A DNA stretch of 64,000 bases from Thunnus maccoyii (GCF_910596095.1 NC_056540.1:20918501-20982500), one strand, 5' to 3'; positions 11,221 to 35,710 are shown, counted from the first letter of the stretch. Translations and numbers: made by a program. The notes: a model not told the origin generated them from the letters alone.

Positions 11221-13962
11221 CTGGCAGAGCAGTAGGCAAATACCAAAACCTTTATGAGCTTTTGCAGAGTTCACATTATTTAATGTGTCAGTTGAAGAAC
11301 ATTGGCACACAATTCTGCTTGTATATATTTTTCTTTTTTTTTTTTTGTTGTTGTTGTTTTTTCTTCAGAGAGTCCACCATCAGCGGAGGATGAAATGAGA
11401 CCGATTCATGCTCTGTAGGAGTCACGGCAACAGCATTCAAACAGCGATTTGTTTGCAAACATACAAAGTACCTGAATGGTAAAGTGATGAGATGGATCAA
11501 ATACAGTATGAAAGGAATTAATTCTTTACAAAGTAACAATTTAATTTCTACTCAACATTAACTCACCATTCATTAAACTGACATGAATTTGCTCATTTTT
11601 CTACAACTTTCCAACACAAAGGAAATCATATAAAAGCAGCCGTTAGATAAAACACACATCATAGCAAAAATAATAAGACAGATAAACATTCTGAATGGAG
11701 GAGTGCAAATAAATCACCTTATTTTGTTTTTTTTTAACTTCATCATTTCCCTTCTGCCAAATAAAATACTCAACAACACAAACAAAAAGTATAAAATGGT
11801 GGAAAGAATAAATCATTTCCTGGATCATGTGGTGTCAAGAGGCATGCCTGATTAAAAAAAAAAAAAAAAAAAAAAAAAGGCAATACTTTCAATGAGAAGT
11901 TCCTGCACAGCAGAAGATAACTGTGGAAGGAGAAGCGATATCTAAAAGCCTCCTCTTCCTTCCACCTCTGTATCATCCCCGACACACGTACACACACACA
12001 CACGCACACACAAAGCCAAACTATCCGTCTCATTTCTCTCACTCGTTAGTAATCATCCTCTTGCATCCAGCCGTTTTTATTCTTACGCTCGCCAAGAGGG
12101 CAAACAGCAAAACCATTGTGTTCGACTAAGTCACCATGTCTGGAGTGTTTTCTGGCTTTTGTCCACATCAACACTGTGTTGCTACGGTGACGTCCTATCA
12201 ACATTTCCTGTTAAACCCACATTAACAGCTGCTACTCTGCACCCCAAAGGAGATCAACAAAACCTTCTGTTCTTCTTGCACCAAAATAGCCTCTACAGTG
12301 TACGACGATTCACTGAAACAAGACTATAAGTTAAATGTAACACATCCCTTCATCAGGACCCTTTTAACAGTAAGAACTTATCTGACTCATGTTTTATTAC
12401 TGTTCCTTTGCATCTTAATGCTACTGAACTACTGTTAAGCTGTCAAACCATTCACCATTCAGAACCTTTTTTTGTGTACAGCAGAGAAAAACATCCAGCA
12501 TATAAACAACTGTTTCCATTCTGGCATTTCTCCTAATGATGAACTGCCACAGTACCAATGTAAATAACTGTTCATATCCAACCATTCATTTAAATCACTA
12601 ATTTCACGGCTCTCTTTGTAAAAAAAAAAATCGCCACAGAGAAAAACAATTCTCTGATTTTTACTAATGTCATACTGTGTGCTTACCAATAGCACTGTAG
12701 TAAGTTGCTTTAGTGTCAAATTTAGTTTTTTTTTTTTAGATGTTTCATGAGAAAATTTGATCCAAGTCTCGACACCAATGCAACGATTGTAATAGAAAAA
12801 AGCTAAATGGGTATGACAAACGTGATTTAGCTTAAAGTTACTTAAGCTATGTTGCAAAAAAGAATACAAAACACTTTTAGGTCGTCTGCATCTGGTTTTC
12901 ACAAAATGTCAAATGCAGGACAAAAATGGCACTAAGCTTTCTCCATTAAAACTCATTTGGATCTCGTTTTTCATACAACAGCCCTTCATTCTGCTGCGAG
13001 TGACATCAGCGTCTAAAATAAGGTGTAAATTCTCTCTCTATGTCACAGTCAAAGGTCATTGGGAGAGATCCACGACTTTCATTGCCTTGTTGCACTGACT
13101 GCATCAGTGGCGTCACATTGTTACACACTATTTACAGGCGAATAGCACAAACTGACAGCCCAAACACCCACTGAGTATATTGCTACCTTATGGACGGAGG
13201 TGTCTGTTTTGTTTTTTGTATTTTTTTTTCTGTTTTGTACAAAGAAAAAACAGCCTGACCACCTATTCTGAACTAGCTCTGTTTCCCAGAGCTGATCCAG
13301 TATAGGCTGCCAGGTTTAAAACTACAATTCCCAGGCACTTGATTGAAACCAAATGTACAGTAAAGTTTGTCCACTGGGTCAGCATGCCTCCAATCACACT
13401 AAGTGATGCACAGAGAGAAGGCAGCAACATTCAAGGTCAGACCCAAAACACAAAAGCCCTAGACCTCCGGTACAAAGAAAACAACAAGCATCCTCAGCAT
13501 GCATATCAAAGTTATAGTACTCTTGTGATATACTGTACATAGACAAATTAGCTAGTGGTTGGTACTTTGACTTGCATTTACACACTAACACATGCTGCTA
13601 GACCCCCTGTGTAATGCTACAGTAAGGTGACTGACACACAAATTTAAGCCAAACTAAGAGAAACTGGCTTTCTATTGAATACCGAAGAAACCCTGCAAAT
13701 AAATAAGACTATATTACAGTTATGCCAGAAGGATGTGGAAAACAAGCAGAACGAGAATGAGGTAGAGACAGTGATTTGTGAGAAAATGTAGCTGAGAGGA
13801 AATATGTGGAAACAAAGCGAGAGGAATGAGGCAAGGTGCGAGAGCAAAAGAGAAAAAAAGTGGAAGAGTGATGAAGGAGAAGTCAGGTACTGGTCTTTTG
13901 CTCAATGGCTCGGGTCAGTTTGACTCGGACGGTTGTCTGGGTCTGCGTTGAAAGACGGATCT

Positions 13963-25641
<11,679 letters not shown>

Positions 25642-26063
25642 CTCAGCTGCTCGGCGGCCAAATGCGCCAATGTCGTCGTGGATAAAACCCCAGACTTTGT
25701 GCAAATATGTTACACGAAGTGGGGGGAGTGGACTGCAGAAAGACGACAGCAACAGAGGAATCGATTCCGGCCCGGAAGTGAAATGTCTCTTCCCCCGCAG
25801 AAAGTGTACAATGTTTATTTCGAAATAAAAGCACCAAAGGAAAAATATGCTAGTTTGAATCATTTCAAATAGAGACCATTTCGAGCCACGAATTGATTAA
25901 TCCCTAATGTGAATTATGAATGAGCAAAACGTTTTGATATATACAATATATACATATTTTCATAGCTGATGAGACAATAGTTGTAATTGAGAGCTTTTAT
26001 TATGAAATCTCAGATTTTCGTCATCATTCTGAAGAGGAAGTGAGACTGTTAGCGAGATATTTT

Positions 26064-26256
26064 CTTTTCCTAGGATGGCGAAGTCACGACCCGCCCCTAT
26101 TCTGCCTCTGATTGGCTAACCCTGATATTCTTACCTAATCCCAACCAATTTCATTCCTCATGTGCAAACCTAACCAACCCAACCAACAAAGACAATGAGT
26201 ACTAGCCAATCAGAAGTAGAGTAGGGCGGGTCATGACTTCGCCATCCTGGGAAAAA
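26064..26256. mobile_element. Foldback element (about 49-bp inverted arms) with CCAAT and GC boxes
   Basis: The left arm (26069-26118) reads AGGATGGCGAAGTCACGAC, then CCGCCCC, then CTGATTGGCTA. The right arm (26203-26251) is its inverse with a few mismatches. The spacer is about 85 bp. Each arm has an inverted CCAAT (ATTGG/CCAAT) and a GGGCGGG GC box. The outer bases TTTTCC and GGAAAA extend the symmetry. It looks like a MITE that landed in the promoter region. Confidence 0.75.
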
Positions 26257-26555
26257 TTTGGCTTGTGGTTTATCTGTTTAATTTTTTTTCTATTATTTTA
26301 ACAGTATATCTGATTAATTTATATGCACAAACTTGAGTCAAATGAGACAACCATTTAACGATTAATATAGTTGATTTTTTTTTTAATTAAAAAATTCCGA
26401 TTATGTCTGGGGGGTTTCTCTGATGCTGGCTTCGCTTCACAAAAGACAGCAATGCTACTATGCAAAAACAGCTGGATATAATTTTATTATTTTGCAACAT
26501 AAGTGGTATTTGTGTGAGTTTTTATTTTTTCGAGACTGTCATCAATTTTAACAAG

Positions 26556-26565
26556 TCTCGCGATA
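26556..26565. promoter_or_regulatory. TCTCGCGATA promoter motif
   Basis: It matches eight of ten bases of the TCTCGCGAGA palindrome that is enriched in vertebrate housekeeping promoters, and lies 440 bp upstream of the taf7 ATG. Confidence 0.4.
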
Positions 26566-27004
26566 CAAAGTAAAAGAGCGGAATTTATGTGCCGTTCCCT
26601 TTTATCGGAAATTATTGGTTTAGTTATATATTGATTTTATATATTTATATATACTAATCCTGGTCCTTCATTTCATAAAGCCAGCGTACAAAAACGAGTT
26701 TCCGTATTTTATGTTGTGTTTATGATTATTTCATACAGCATATTGTGGTTTTAAGTATGATTTTTAATAACGTGTGAAGTGTGTGCCCTGGATGCCGAAA
26801 AGGGTTACATTCAAAATTTCCGAGGAGGACTTGAACGCAGCAAGACGTCGCAGCAAGACCTGATTGTTCTGTGTTTCTGAACTGTGTCGATTTTTGGTTG
26901 AAATCGGCACAGTCAGTCTTTCCCTCTCAAGTCTTAGGTCTTTCCTTCTTTTTACCATTTGAACACATTTATGCAACGGCAACGTCCAAGTTACGAAAAC
27001 GAAA

Positions 27005-30000
27005 ATGACATCTAAACTGAAAGGTACGTTGGCAGCTTTTCCTATTGCTAAGCTAACGTTAGCTTGCTAGGTAACAACGTTTTCCCCTCTGTTTTTGTAA
27101 ACAATAACCAATATGTCTGCCTAGTGTTTTTGTGTGGAAAAGAACATAGTAATAATAGCAATTAAATACGATTACGAGCATATGGATGCCACACGGTGTG
27201 AACAGTGCTCGCAACTGTAATAACTTAGCAGCTATTTCATCAGGGTTAATTAATGTTGTGTTTGGTGCATCAACGTTAAGTTACACACACCGTCACACGA
27301 ACTGTGAACTTTTGCAAAAAAAAGTCACTTGCTGTATTCAGTTAATGTTGGCTGTAGCACAATGTCGCATTTAATGTGATTTCATTTTAGATGTAAGTCG
27401 TAGTTAATCTACTTAATCCTACCTGACTCACACTTCTACTGCAATGGCAAAAACAAGCCTCATGTATAAATTGTATCATATTTATTATAGATCACCTGAA
27501 ACTATGCTATTTTATTGAACAGTATGAGCTAATACTTTTGAGAGACGTCACAGTACTGTTGGTTGTTTTACATATGATGACAGCTGAGATCAGGTCCCAG
27601 CCTGACAACGTTATCTATCATCAGGAATCAAGGGAATAATTATAAAATAGCTCTTGTGATAGTCAAAACATATAAATTATTGTAGTCGTTCATATTCTGC
27701 TCTTCCTATAATTCAGTAGACTTTATTTACATCTAAAAAAAAAAAGAAGATATGTTTTCAAAGTAAAAATAAAAAAGATATTGAGAATACATGTAGCAGA
27801 AATGTTTTCTTCGTTATGTGGTAGAAGATATTAAACAAAAATGAGACAAGCAGTAAAAGATGGCAGAGAAGATGAATTTAATTTTGAAGACTATTCCAAA
27901 AGTGGGAGCTCTAATAGCAAGGGCAGAGTGATGAAACCATCCAAGCAGTTACTTGTGTTTATTCAACATAAAACTAAAAGGGTATCCTCTTTAATACTAG
28001 ACAGAAGCCAGATACTGTATATGGCATTGTATATTACATCTATCTGTATGTTCTTAGTGGATTGTTTACTGTATATTGTACTTGCTTAAATACATAGCCA
28101 GCAACAGTAAAACTGATTTCTTTGATTTTTGGTGATGTCTTTTTGTTTCTAGTTGGGAAGACTGGCTCTAAGAATAAGGAGGATGCTCCATATGAGTTGG
28201 AGAGTCAGTTTATTCTGAGGCTGCCTACGGTGAGAGTGTTTTACACATTGAAAACACTTTGCTCTATTAAATTCATTGTGACCAATTGCTGAAAATGACA
28301 TTGATCATGTTTTTCTTTTTTAGGAGTACGCCTCAACAGTAAGAAGGATTGCCCAGTCTAGCAGTATGAACATGAAAGATAGACTCACCATCGAGTTGCA
28401 CCGTAAGATGGTTTATCAGTGGCCATAGTCTGACCTGTGTGACAACATTTATCCTATTTGACTTAGATATTGCTCACACATAAAACTGTCTGGTTATCCA
28501 TTAAAAATCCAGTCAAGAACTAAGTCTAGATTGTTTTAAAATTCTGAAATATACATATGGTAAATATGTACAAATACATATGTGTATGAGTGAAACATTC
28601 ATTTCTCATTCTTTGTAATTTTTTACTTCAAATGCACTCGTATTCAGTATCTGCATTTTACTGTAGCACTATCATCATACGTAAAATAACCTTACGCTAT
28701 GCATGTCTGGAGAACTTAAAGGATGGGTTCAATATTTTTCAAGTCTGTCTTAAAACAATAGTCAGGTGCTCAAATGAACATTGAAAAGAGGGGATTTTAT
28801 ACTAAAAAGACAAAATCAGGAAGATATCTGCTTGATTTGACTGTCTGATTGCTGAAGCCTCATAGAAGCTTCAGATAAACTTTTAAAGATATTTTTGCAC
28901 AAAAGGAGGGCTGTGGATTTTGACCACACACATTGTAAGCACATTTGGAGGGGATATTTTAATAGTCCATATGAAAAGGAGGAATGATTACAGCAAGAAA
29001 CACCTCTTTCAGTGTTTATACAGACACCTGACTGTTGTTTTAAGACAGACTTGAAAAACTGTGAACCTGTTTTGCAGGTCTTAAGAATAACAAATAGGTA
29101 CACATCTACTGTTTATCAATTTCATTGTTTACACACACTTTGTCTTAACTTAACAGTGACTGCAGTGTCTTAATGGCAGTGGTTACCACATTCTCACACA
29201 CAGTATATCATAATAATCGATCATGTCGTCCCTCTTATTCGTAGCTGATGGTCGCCATGGTATAGTGAGAGTGGACCGTGTCCCTCTGGCCTGCAAACTG
29301 GTGGATCTGCCCTGTATGATTGAGTCTCTCAAAACGGTGGACAAGAAGACATTTTACAAGACTGCTGATGTCTGCCAGGTAGAACAGCAACATAGCATGA
29401 AATTAAGGACATCCTCTTCATTGGATACATTTGTCTAGAATATTTATTGTGAATAAAAAGTGCTTTTAACATGTTTACATTAACATTTAAAACTTAGATC
29501 ATGTCATGGTGTTTTCATATTAGTTATAGTGCAGTAGTGCTACTACAGCAATCAGTAGAATACAGTGTCATTTACCGTTCATTTCTGCATCTGTTGGTTA
29601 GATGCTGGTGTGTACACTAGATGGAGACCTTTACCCTCCTTTAGAGGAGCCCACTGGCACCGACCCGAAGAGCAAAAAGAAGGACAAAGACAAGGACAAG
29701 AAATTCATTTGGAACCATGGCAGTAAGTAGGCAAACGTGTACACACAACTGTTTTTTGAGAACTTTGCAAATCAGTAATTCAGGAAGCATCAATGCCCTC
29801 CGCAGCTGATTGAGTCATTTTGACTTCACTAATCCTGTTTTTTTTTTGTCTCTAGTCACTTGCCCTCTGAAGAACACACGCAAGAGAAGATTTCGGAAGA
29901 CTGCGAAAAAGAAGGTTTTGACATTTTCATTTGCCCCTCAGCTTTCCCCTCCCATCCGTCTCTTTAGCATCCCGTCTGATGATCCATCTCTTTCCCAGGC

Positions 30001-33000
30001 TTTCTTCCAACAAGACATTTACATTTCATAAAAGAGAAACTCTGGTGAAAGTGAAAACTAAGATTTACATATAAATAAAGTCTTTCCATCTTAGTTTGCC
30101 CCAAAGGCTTGCAAAAAAAGCAATTTCACTATTGCTCTGATCAAAGTGAAAGCGAGTGTGCTTGAGAACTACACTTCTACTTTGTCTTTTGAATAAATCT
30201 TCCTGACGGTGCAGAGCTGAGCCATATTGATTTGTCTGCTTCTGTTTTTAATCGCTAATGTGCCTCCTGGCATATGGCCAGCAGCCTTTGTGTGTGTGCG
30301 TGTGTTTGTGAGGAAGAAGAGAGCGAGATAGATGCCGCTAACGCTACGTGTAACCCAATCTCTCTTTCCTTTCTTGCAGTACATTGAATCTCCTGACGTG
30401 GAAAAGGAGGTGAAGAGATTGCTCAGCACAGACGCTGATGCTGTCAGTGTTCGTATCCTTTTTAAACATTTACAGATATTTTGTATGTCCATCTTGTAAA
30501 GCCTAAAAAACAGGAAGCACATAAGCAACCAGTAGAAGCAAAACAACACTATTGTGCATCTCATATAACAGCAAAAATATTTTGGACTCAGATAAGGAGT
30601 GTGCATCATGTAATGTAGAATAAATTGGACATTTTAAGTGATTTGAGGGCAAATATAACCTCACTCCCATCTAGAAATCAAAAAGGTTATTCCAAGGCCC
30701 AAGTGGGTGTCCTGACTCCCGCCCAGCTCACCTGACTTGACTCTGTCTAATGCCTTTGTGAGAGAGATGCACTTTGCAAGAAGTCTATTAGTGCTCTAAT
30801 GAAAGTCTAAACTTGCCTGACAGAATAAGAGCACAGCAGGGCGGCTTTGAGTGGCTGCTTGCTGTGTTTTAATTGAGATGGACCGTTCATTATTATTGCT
30901 TAGTTGGTCACAGTGAAGCTAGTTTCTAATTATAGTTTTAGCATCGCATGCTGCAGCAGACACACACATGACACACTAATGAATGTTAAAGTTAAGGCAG
31001 TTCTTGTGGATTATCATGAGGTTTTTACCCTTCAAGTCTACTTCAAATGGAAAGTGAAAGATTTGAAAGACCGTGAATCTTTTAGTGTAACACTTCTGAA
31101 GGTTGAGAGGAATGTACTGAGGGTATGTTAGTATGTATACCTTAACCTATGATTGTCAGGGTGGGAAATAATAGCGGAGGATGAGTCCAAGGAAGCCGAC
31201 CAGCATGGCTCTCTGGCCAACCTGGACTCATCACCTGGCACCTCAGGACACAAAATGGGCCATGGGTCCTCTGGTAAGTGAAACATATTGAGCTGCAACG
31301 GTTAGTCAATTAGTCGATCAGTAATCAACTATTTTGATATGTAGTCATTTTGAGTCTTTTTTCAAGAAAAAATACTAGAATTCTCTCCTTCCAGCTTCTT
31401 AAATGTGAATATTTTCTGGTTTCCTTAGTCTTCTATGATGATAAACTGAATATCTTTGGCTTGTGGACTGTTGGTTGGGACAAAACAAGACATTTGAGGT
31501 CGCACCTTGGGCTTTGATCGCCATTTTTCACCATTTTCTGACATTTAGAACAAACAAATAATCGATTAATCGAAAAAATAATCAACAAATTAATTGATAA
31601 TGAAAGTAATCATTAGTCGCAGCCCGACTTATATATCTAGTGAATCATCAGGAAGAAGAAGCTTAAAGTGATGGGCGTTGTTAGCAGGGTGGCAGACGGT
31701 TTTTGTGCACTAAGCAAGCAGATTCTTAACACCATTTTAAAACTTTCTCAGTCAGGTCAGGGTGTATGCCAGTTCCCCCATTCAGTTAAAGCAGTTAAAA
31801 GTGCTGCAGTTGCTACAGTAAGTTTAAAGAAAAAGTGTTGAAAGGTTGTTTTGTTTGCACTACTAAAGGCAAATCAATCAGTGTGCTCCAATCCTTTTTT
31901 CCCCCTGAATTTTGCTGTCCTTGTTCAGAAAAGTCCCTGATTCAGCTGCACATCGTTGAGTGTTGAGTGGAGAACCCTGTTTCACCTACCTCAAACATAT
32001 CTTTGGCATTTCTGCACTGCACCATCTTGTTACTTACTGTCTAACATATACATTGATATTGATAAGCTACAATGTCCCAATTTATTGGTCAAACTCTACA
32101 AATTGACAAGAGTCAATTTTGATGCAAATCTACAATGAAATTATAAATCTGTGAGTAATAAAGGTCTATCTGCTTTTGCTGGGAAAAAGATGTAACTACT
32201 GCGATTGGACCCTGGTAGCTTTTGTGGTTGACTTGACATTTTGCTTTGTTGCACTATGCCTTCACCTCAACAGCATTTTTCCTTCTTCATTTCAAACACG
32301 CAAACCACCCGTGCTACTCGATAGCCTCCACCCCAGCAGTATGAAATGGAAATAGAGAGCACCTGAGCATCGGTTACTCTTTGACCGAAAAATTATTTTT
32401 GCCCTGGATTCCCCAGAGGACCTTTTTGGCTTCTAGATGTAGAGTAAGTGTGCTGGCACTCATAGGTACTTAGGTGAGAGGTGTACATGATTGTAATGAC
32501 TAATATTACTTTAAAACACCCAAGTGCTGTAGTAGAATGGTTTGGAAACAAAGGTGTTTCACAAGCAAAACATGTGTCATCTGTATACTTAGCCACTACA
32601 ATTTCAGGACTACTGATTGGTTTCTTGCTGTGTGAATGTGCCGAAAACAAACTGAGAGCTGACTTATGCTTCTGTTGCACCACCAAGTGTTAAAGTACAC
32701 AGTTGTTTTTTGTTTTTTTGCCACACCATGAGTATGCTGGCAGTCTAGAGCCCACATTAATTCTTTCAGGCTTTTATTATACGAAACTGAATCATAACAT
32801 CTTCTGTTTTTAACTCTCAATAGTCTTGTCTCTGTGACCTAGATCGAACCAAAGCAAGTGCTCTGAATTCTCGCTGTCTCCCATCTCATGTTAATAACAC
32901 TAATGTGCATTCTGCATGGCCAGCCCAGCGTGATGAACTGAGGGAGATCTTCAACGACATCAGTAGCTCCAGCGAGGATGAGGAGGATGAAGGGGACCGG

Positions 33001-35710
33001 CACGAGGACGAGGACCTGAACATCATGGACACAGAGGACGATCTGGTCCGACAGCTCCAAGACAAACTCAACGAGTCTGATTCTGCGCAGCATGAAACCG
33101 ACAGAAACAACCAGATAGGTGAGAGGATATCAGGCTTTCTATTGAAAAGTTACAGGTCTTGACAAATATCTGAGATGCAGGATATTGAAGTATGAAATAT
33201 ATTCTGTCTTTCTGCATTAGATTGCACAAGTGTACCTAATAAAGTGCTCGGTGAGTGTATATCCTGTAGATGTCCATGTGGTGGGAGTTTATTTACATGT
33301 GTTATAAAATTGTGCACATGTTTAAGCTATTCAGGAAAGTGGACGAAGTTAAGTTCTGTATGAGTATTATGCAATCTTTCCTGCTGTGCTTGCAACTTGA
33401 GTTTTCATCTCAGTGTGAATGCTGATTCTTTCAGCTGACTCACTCGGCATACTGACAATTTTTCATTCTTCAGTCGGCAGAGAGCTTGACATGCTGATTT
33501 CAGAATGGACTAGAGACAGTCCGACATGAAATTAAATCAAACCCCCTGTCAGAAACTTGTCAAAAAAAGAGGTCAAAAATAACCTGAGCCAGGTGTCTGG
33601 ACTTCTAATCAGAGCTGAGTTTTTTAGGTCATACACACACACACGCTCCACACTCAAATGTGTAGCCCGACTCTCACTTGAATGCACATGCTGTGCCCTC
33701 GCACACAGAGATGCACATACTGACAGGGCTCAGCTCCCCTCCTCATCTAACTAGTCTGACAGGTGTTGTGGCTCAGCGTGCAGCTCAGACAGCTGTCCAG
33801 CCTGACAGCTCAATGCCTTCTTATCTACATACATGGAGCTGTCAGTCAGCAACATTACCAGCCAGATCCACCCAGCAGAGCTTCTCCTGATGCGTCGGAG
33901 TCTGGCTGGTCATAATTCTGGCAACCCTGCAAAGTTGTAATAAATGGGTCTGCAGGGACTCCTCCCTGCTTTCTTTTGCATATTATATGGGCTATATCAG
34001 AGGACTGAGAGTCATTTGAGGGAAAGAAGAGGACGGATACAATTAGTTTGGAAGATAATGGTGGTGGAGCCACAGGTTGTTGTGAAGCACTATCACTTTA
34101 GCTGGATTTAATGAGAACCCTCTGTGGAGCCCAGAGCAGACTGATTTAGTTGTGTCTTTTGGTGCTTCGGCCTGCTGGCTCACGTCCTTTTAAATGGATT
34201 TGTTGTTCCCATTAAGTGCAATTTGTCAAACTGAAATGAAGGCATCCTTGTGGTTCGGCAAGCAAAGGTGCATATCTTTGTCCTCATGGCTTTTTGAGTA
34301 AGGTGTTGTTCTCAAATTATGTCACATCATCATCTCTCTCCCATCTTTTTGCCTCTACTCTTCACTGCTCAAGAAAGCAGAAGCGTAAATGATGTGTTTT
34401 CGAAGTGTTTTTATGACAATCATAACACATATGAACCTCCTGCTGTTCCCTGCAGTGATGGAGTATCAGGTGCAGATCAACAGCATCAAGGCCAAGCTTC
34501 AGGAAACCCGCGCGCGAAAGAAACAGCAGGAGGAGCTCATCATGAAAGTGGAAAACCAGGCCCTCAAAGTGAGCAATGAACACACACACACACACTTTTT
34601 TTTTTTTTTTTTACATCAGAGTCATTCAGAAACTAGGTCTGCATGTACAGAAACATAAACAAGAACATGTAGATGAGCTTGGAGGCAAAAGTCTTCATGC
34701 AGCATAAGGTCTGTAAACAGTGATGTGAAAATATATTTAAAAAAAAACCAAAACTGATTACATGCATTGTTGGAGGCCATTATTTTGCTTTTTGTATTTT
34801 TTAAAGCCTTAAATATTGCATTTCTCTCGCCAGCTTTTTATTGTATAGGCATTACCATGCAGAAAAAATGGCATGAAAATTCATTGTTCTGCCAAGCGTT
34901 CTTCAGTGGAGACTTTACAATGAGTGAAACATGAGCAGACATGGCCCTTTTTTACGTTGCCATTTAGAGCTCTCATTGCCCGGTGTTTTGGGACCGTCAG
35001 AGCCCCATCTCCAGTCGTTATTATCACAGTCGCAGGGAAAAGGTCAGCTGTCTCTGACTGGCATTCCAAGTGGCCTTTCTGTCAGAGAGGAGATAGTGAC
35101 ATGAGCAGCCCAGGCAGACACACATTTAAAGCCATCACAATTTAATGAGGCTCAGCATGTCGACTCGAACAAATCTTGTTTGTCTCTCTTCTCACAGAAT
35201 CGCTTCCAAGCCTTGTTGGATGAGATTATTCAGCAGGAGGAGCGGGAGATGGAGCAGGTAAGAACCTTTTTTTTTTTTTTGTAAAAGCCGAGGATGAGTG
35301 CTCGCTGTGAGCTTTTCTACAGCTTTCAGCACTTTGCATGAATTTATCTCATATGAATGTCAAACATCATGTTGGCACACGGCACTGTGCTCACTGTCCG
35401 TTTTAAACCCAACCGTTTTCATGCCTAATAGCAAAGTTCAAATTCAATCACGTGAAATTTAATTTGTCAGCAGCTACCAGCGGAGTCCATTTTTTTTTGC
35501 AGCTATGGCATAGTGGCCACCCACTGTCTTGGGTCGTTGTTTGTATTGACAAATGAAGGCAGTGAATTAATGTGAAAAGACATGTTAATCATCATCCACT
35601 TACCCTCCAATTACACCCCGAGGCTGTCGGGCATCAATCACGCCTTCTATTTTCTGCTCCAACAGCTGGCCTCCCTGCAGGAGCAGCTGGACTCACTGAT
35701 CGAGAAGTGA
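27005..35710 (+). CDS. taf7: Transcription initiation factor TFIID subunit 7
   Basis: TAF7 binds TAF1 in TFIID, restrains its acetyltransferase activity and acts at the start of RNA polymerase II transcription in the nucleus. Twelve coding exons join in phase to 362 residues (human TAF7 349): 27005-27023, 28153-28229, 28324-28402, 29245-29378, 29602-29722, 29856-29914, 30380-30452, 31160-31273, 32924-33118, 34456-34568, 35198-35257, 35666-35710. The TAFII55 N-terminal domain spans about residues 20-190, with ELESQFILRLP, DRLTIELHPDGRHGIVRVD, KKTFYKTADVCQ, KFIWNHGITCPLKNTRKRRF and YIESPDVEKEV. An acidic serine stretch follows (DISSSSEDEEDEGD), then a C-terminal coiled coil of two helices ending LDSLIEK. 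Exon 6 has a weak donor (AAG|GTTTTG). Intron 7 is U12-type. Human TAF7 is an intronless retrocopy, so this intron-rich gene represents the parental locus, whose human relative is TAF7L. Confidence 0.96.
27050..27065. repeat. Perfect palindrome AAGCTAACGTTAGCTT just inside taf7 intron 1
   Basis: A 16-bp perfect palindrome starts 27 bases after the first exon. From memory, the core GCTAACGTTAGC is frequent near teleost transcription starts. A similar core occurs at about 49518-49527. Confidence 0.7.
28720..29075. mobile_element. MITE-like repeat with long inverted ends in taf7 intron 3
   Basis: The left end (GGTTCAATATTTTTCAAGTC, then TGTCTTAAAACAATAGTCAG) is mirrored at the right by the inverse of the same words (28. 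. . 29025-29070). The interior matches a repeat common in fish introns. No coding capacity. Exact boundaries and target duplications are unclear. Confidence 0.65.
30453..31159 (+). other. taf7: U12-type GT-AG intron 7 of taf7
   Basis: The donor is GTTC|GTATCCTTTTT, a perfect minor-spliceosome donor. The branch site TACCTTAAC (31138-31146) matches eight of nine consensus bases and its adenosine lies 14 bases before the CAG acceptor. The phase-1 join gives VSV|RWEIIAEDE, the conserved TAF7 sequence. Confidence 0.93.
31288..31630 (-). mobile_element. hAT-like MITE (GGCTGCAACT family) in taf7 intron 8
   Basis: It is an inverted copy of the element at 41579-41908. Shared blocks are 'tttggcttgtggactgttgg', 'ccatttttcaccattttctg' and 'aaccgattaatcg'-like ends. 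It ends with the inverse of AGGGCTGCGACTAATGATTA. No transposase. Confidence 0.75.

Larger units (their letters stand above)
10825..13962 (-). other. slc9a6: Probable 3' UTR of slc9a6
   Basis: The sequence directly after the slc9a6 stop codon contains no further exon on either strand. It carries microsatellites (GA at 11180-11216, an A tract at 11854-11878, CA-rich runs at 10961-11050 and 11990-12010). The mammalian NHE6 mRNA also has a long 3' UTR. The distal end is placed at an AATAAA on the minus strand (10848-10853); other AATAAA copies closer to the stop could be used instead. Apparent open frames here, such as 12459-12902 on the minus strand, have no recognisable domain. Confidence 0.4.
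25642..27004. promoter_or_regulatory. Shared divergent promoter region of slc9a6 and taf7
   Basis: The two start codons are 1363 bp apart and face away from each other, so this segment must hold both promoters and both 5' UTRs. Visible elements are a foldback repeat with CCAAT and GC boxes in each arm (26064-26256) and a TCTCGCGATA motif (26556-26565). No TATA box at a sensible distance was picked out. Both genes are broadly expressed in vertebrates, which fits a shared housekeeping promoter, but transcription starts cannot be located from sequence. Confidence 0.6.

Noticed and set aside
12459-12902. 147-codon open frame on the minus strand
   Set aside because: No recognisable domain, lysine/phenylalanine runs from A/T tracts, and a position inside the proposed slc9a6 3' UTR; treated as chance.
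25642-25863. In-frame upstream extension of slc9a6 exon 1 to an earlier ATG
   Set aside because: The added residues are not family-like and the downstream ATG has a better context and begins the expected signal-like segment.
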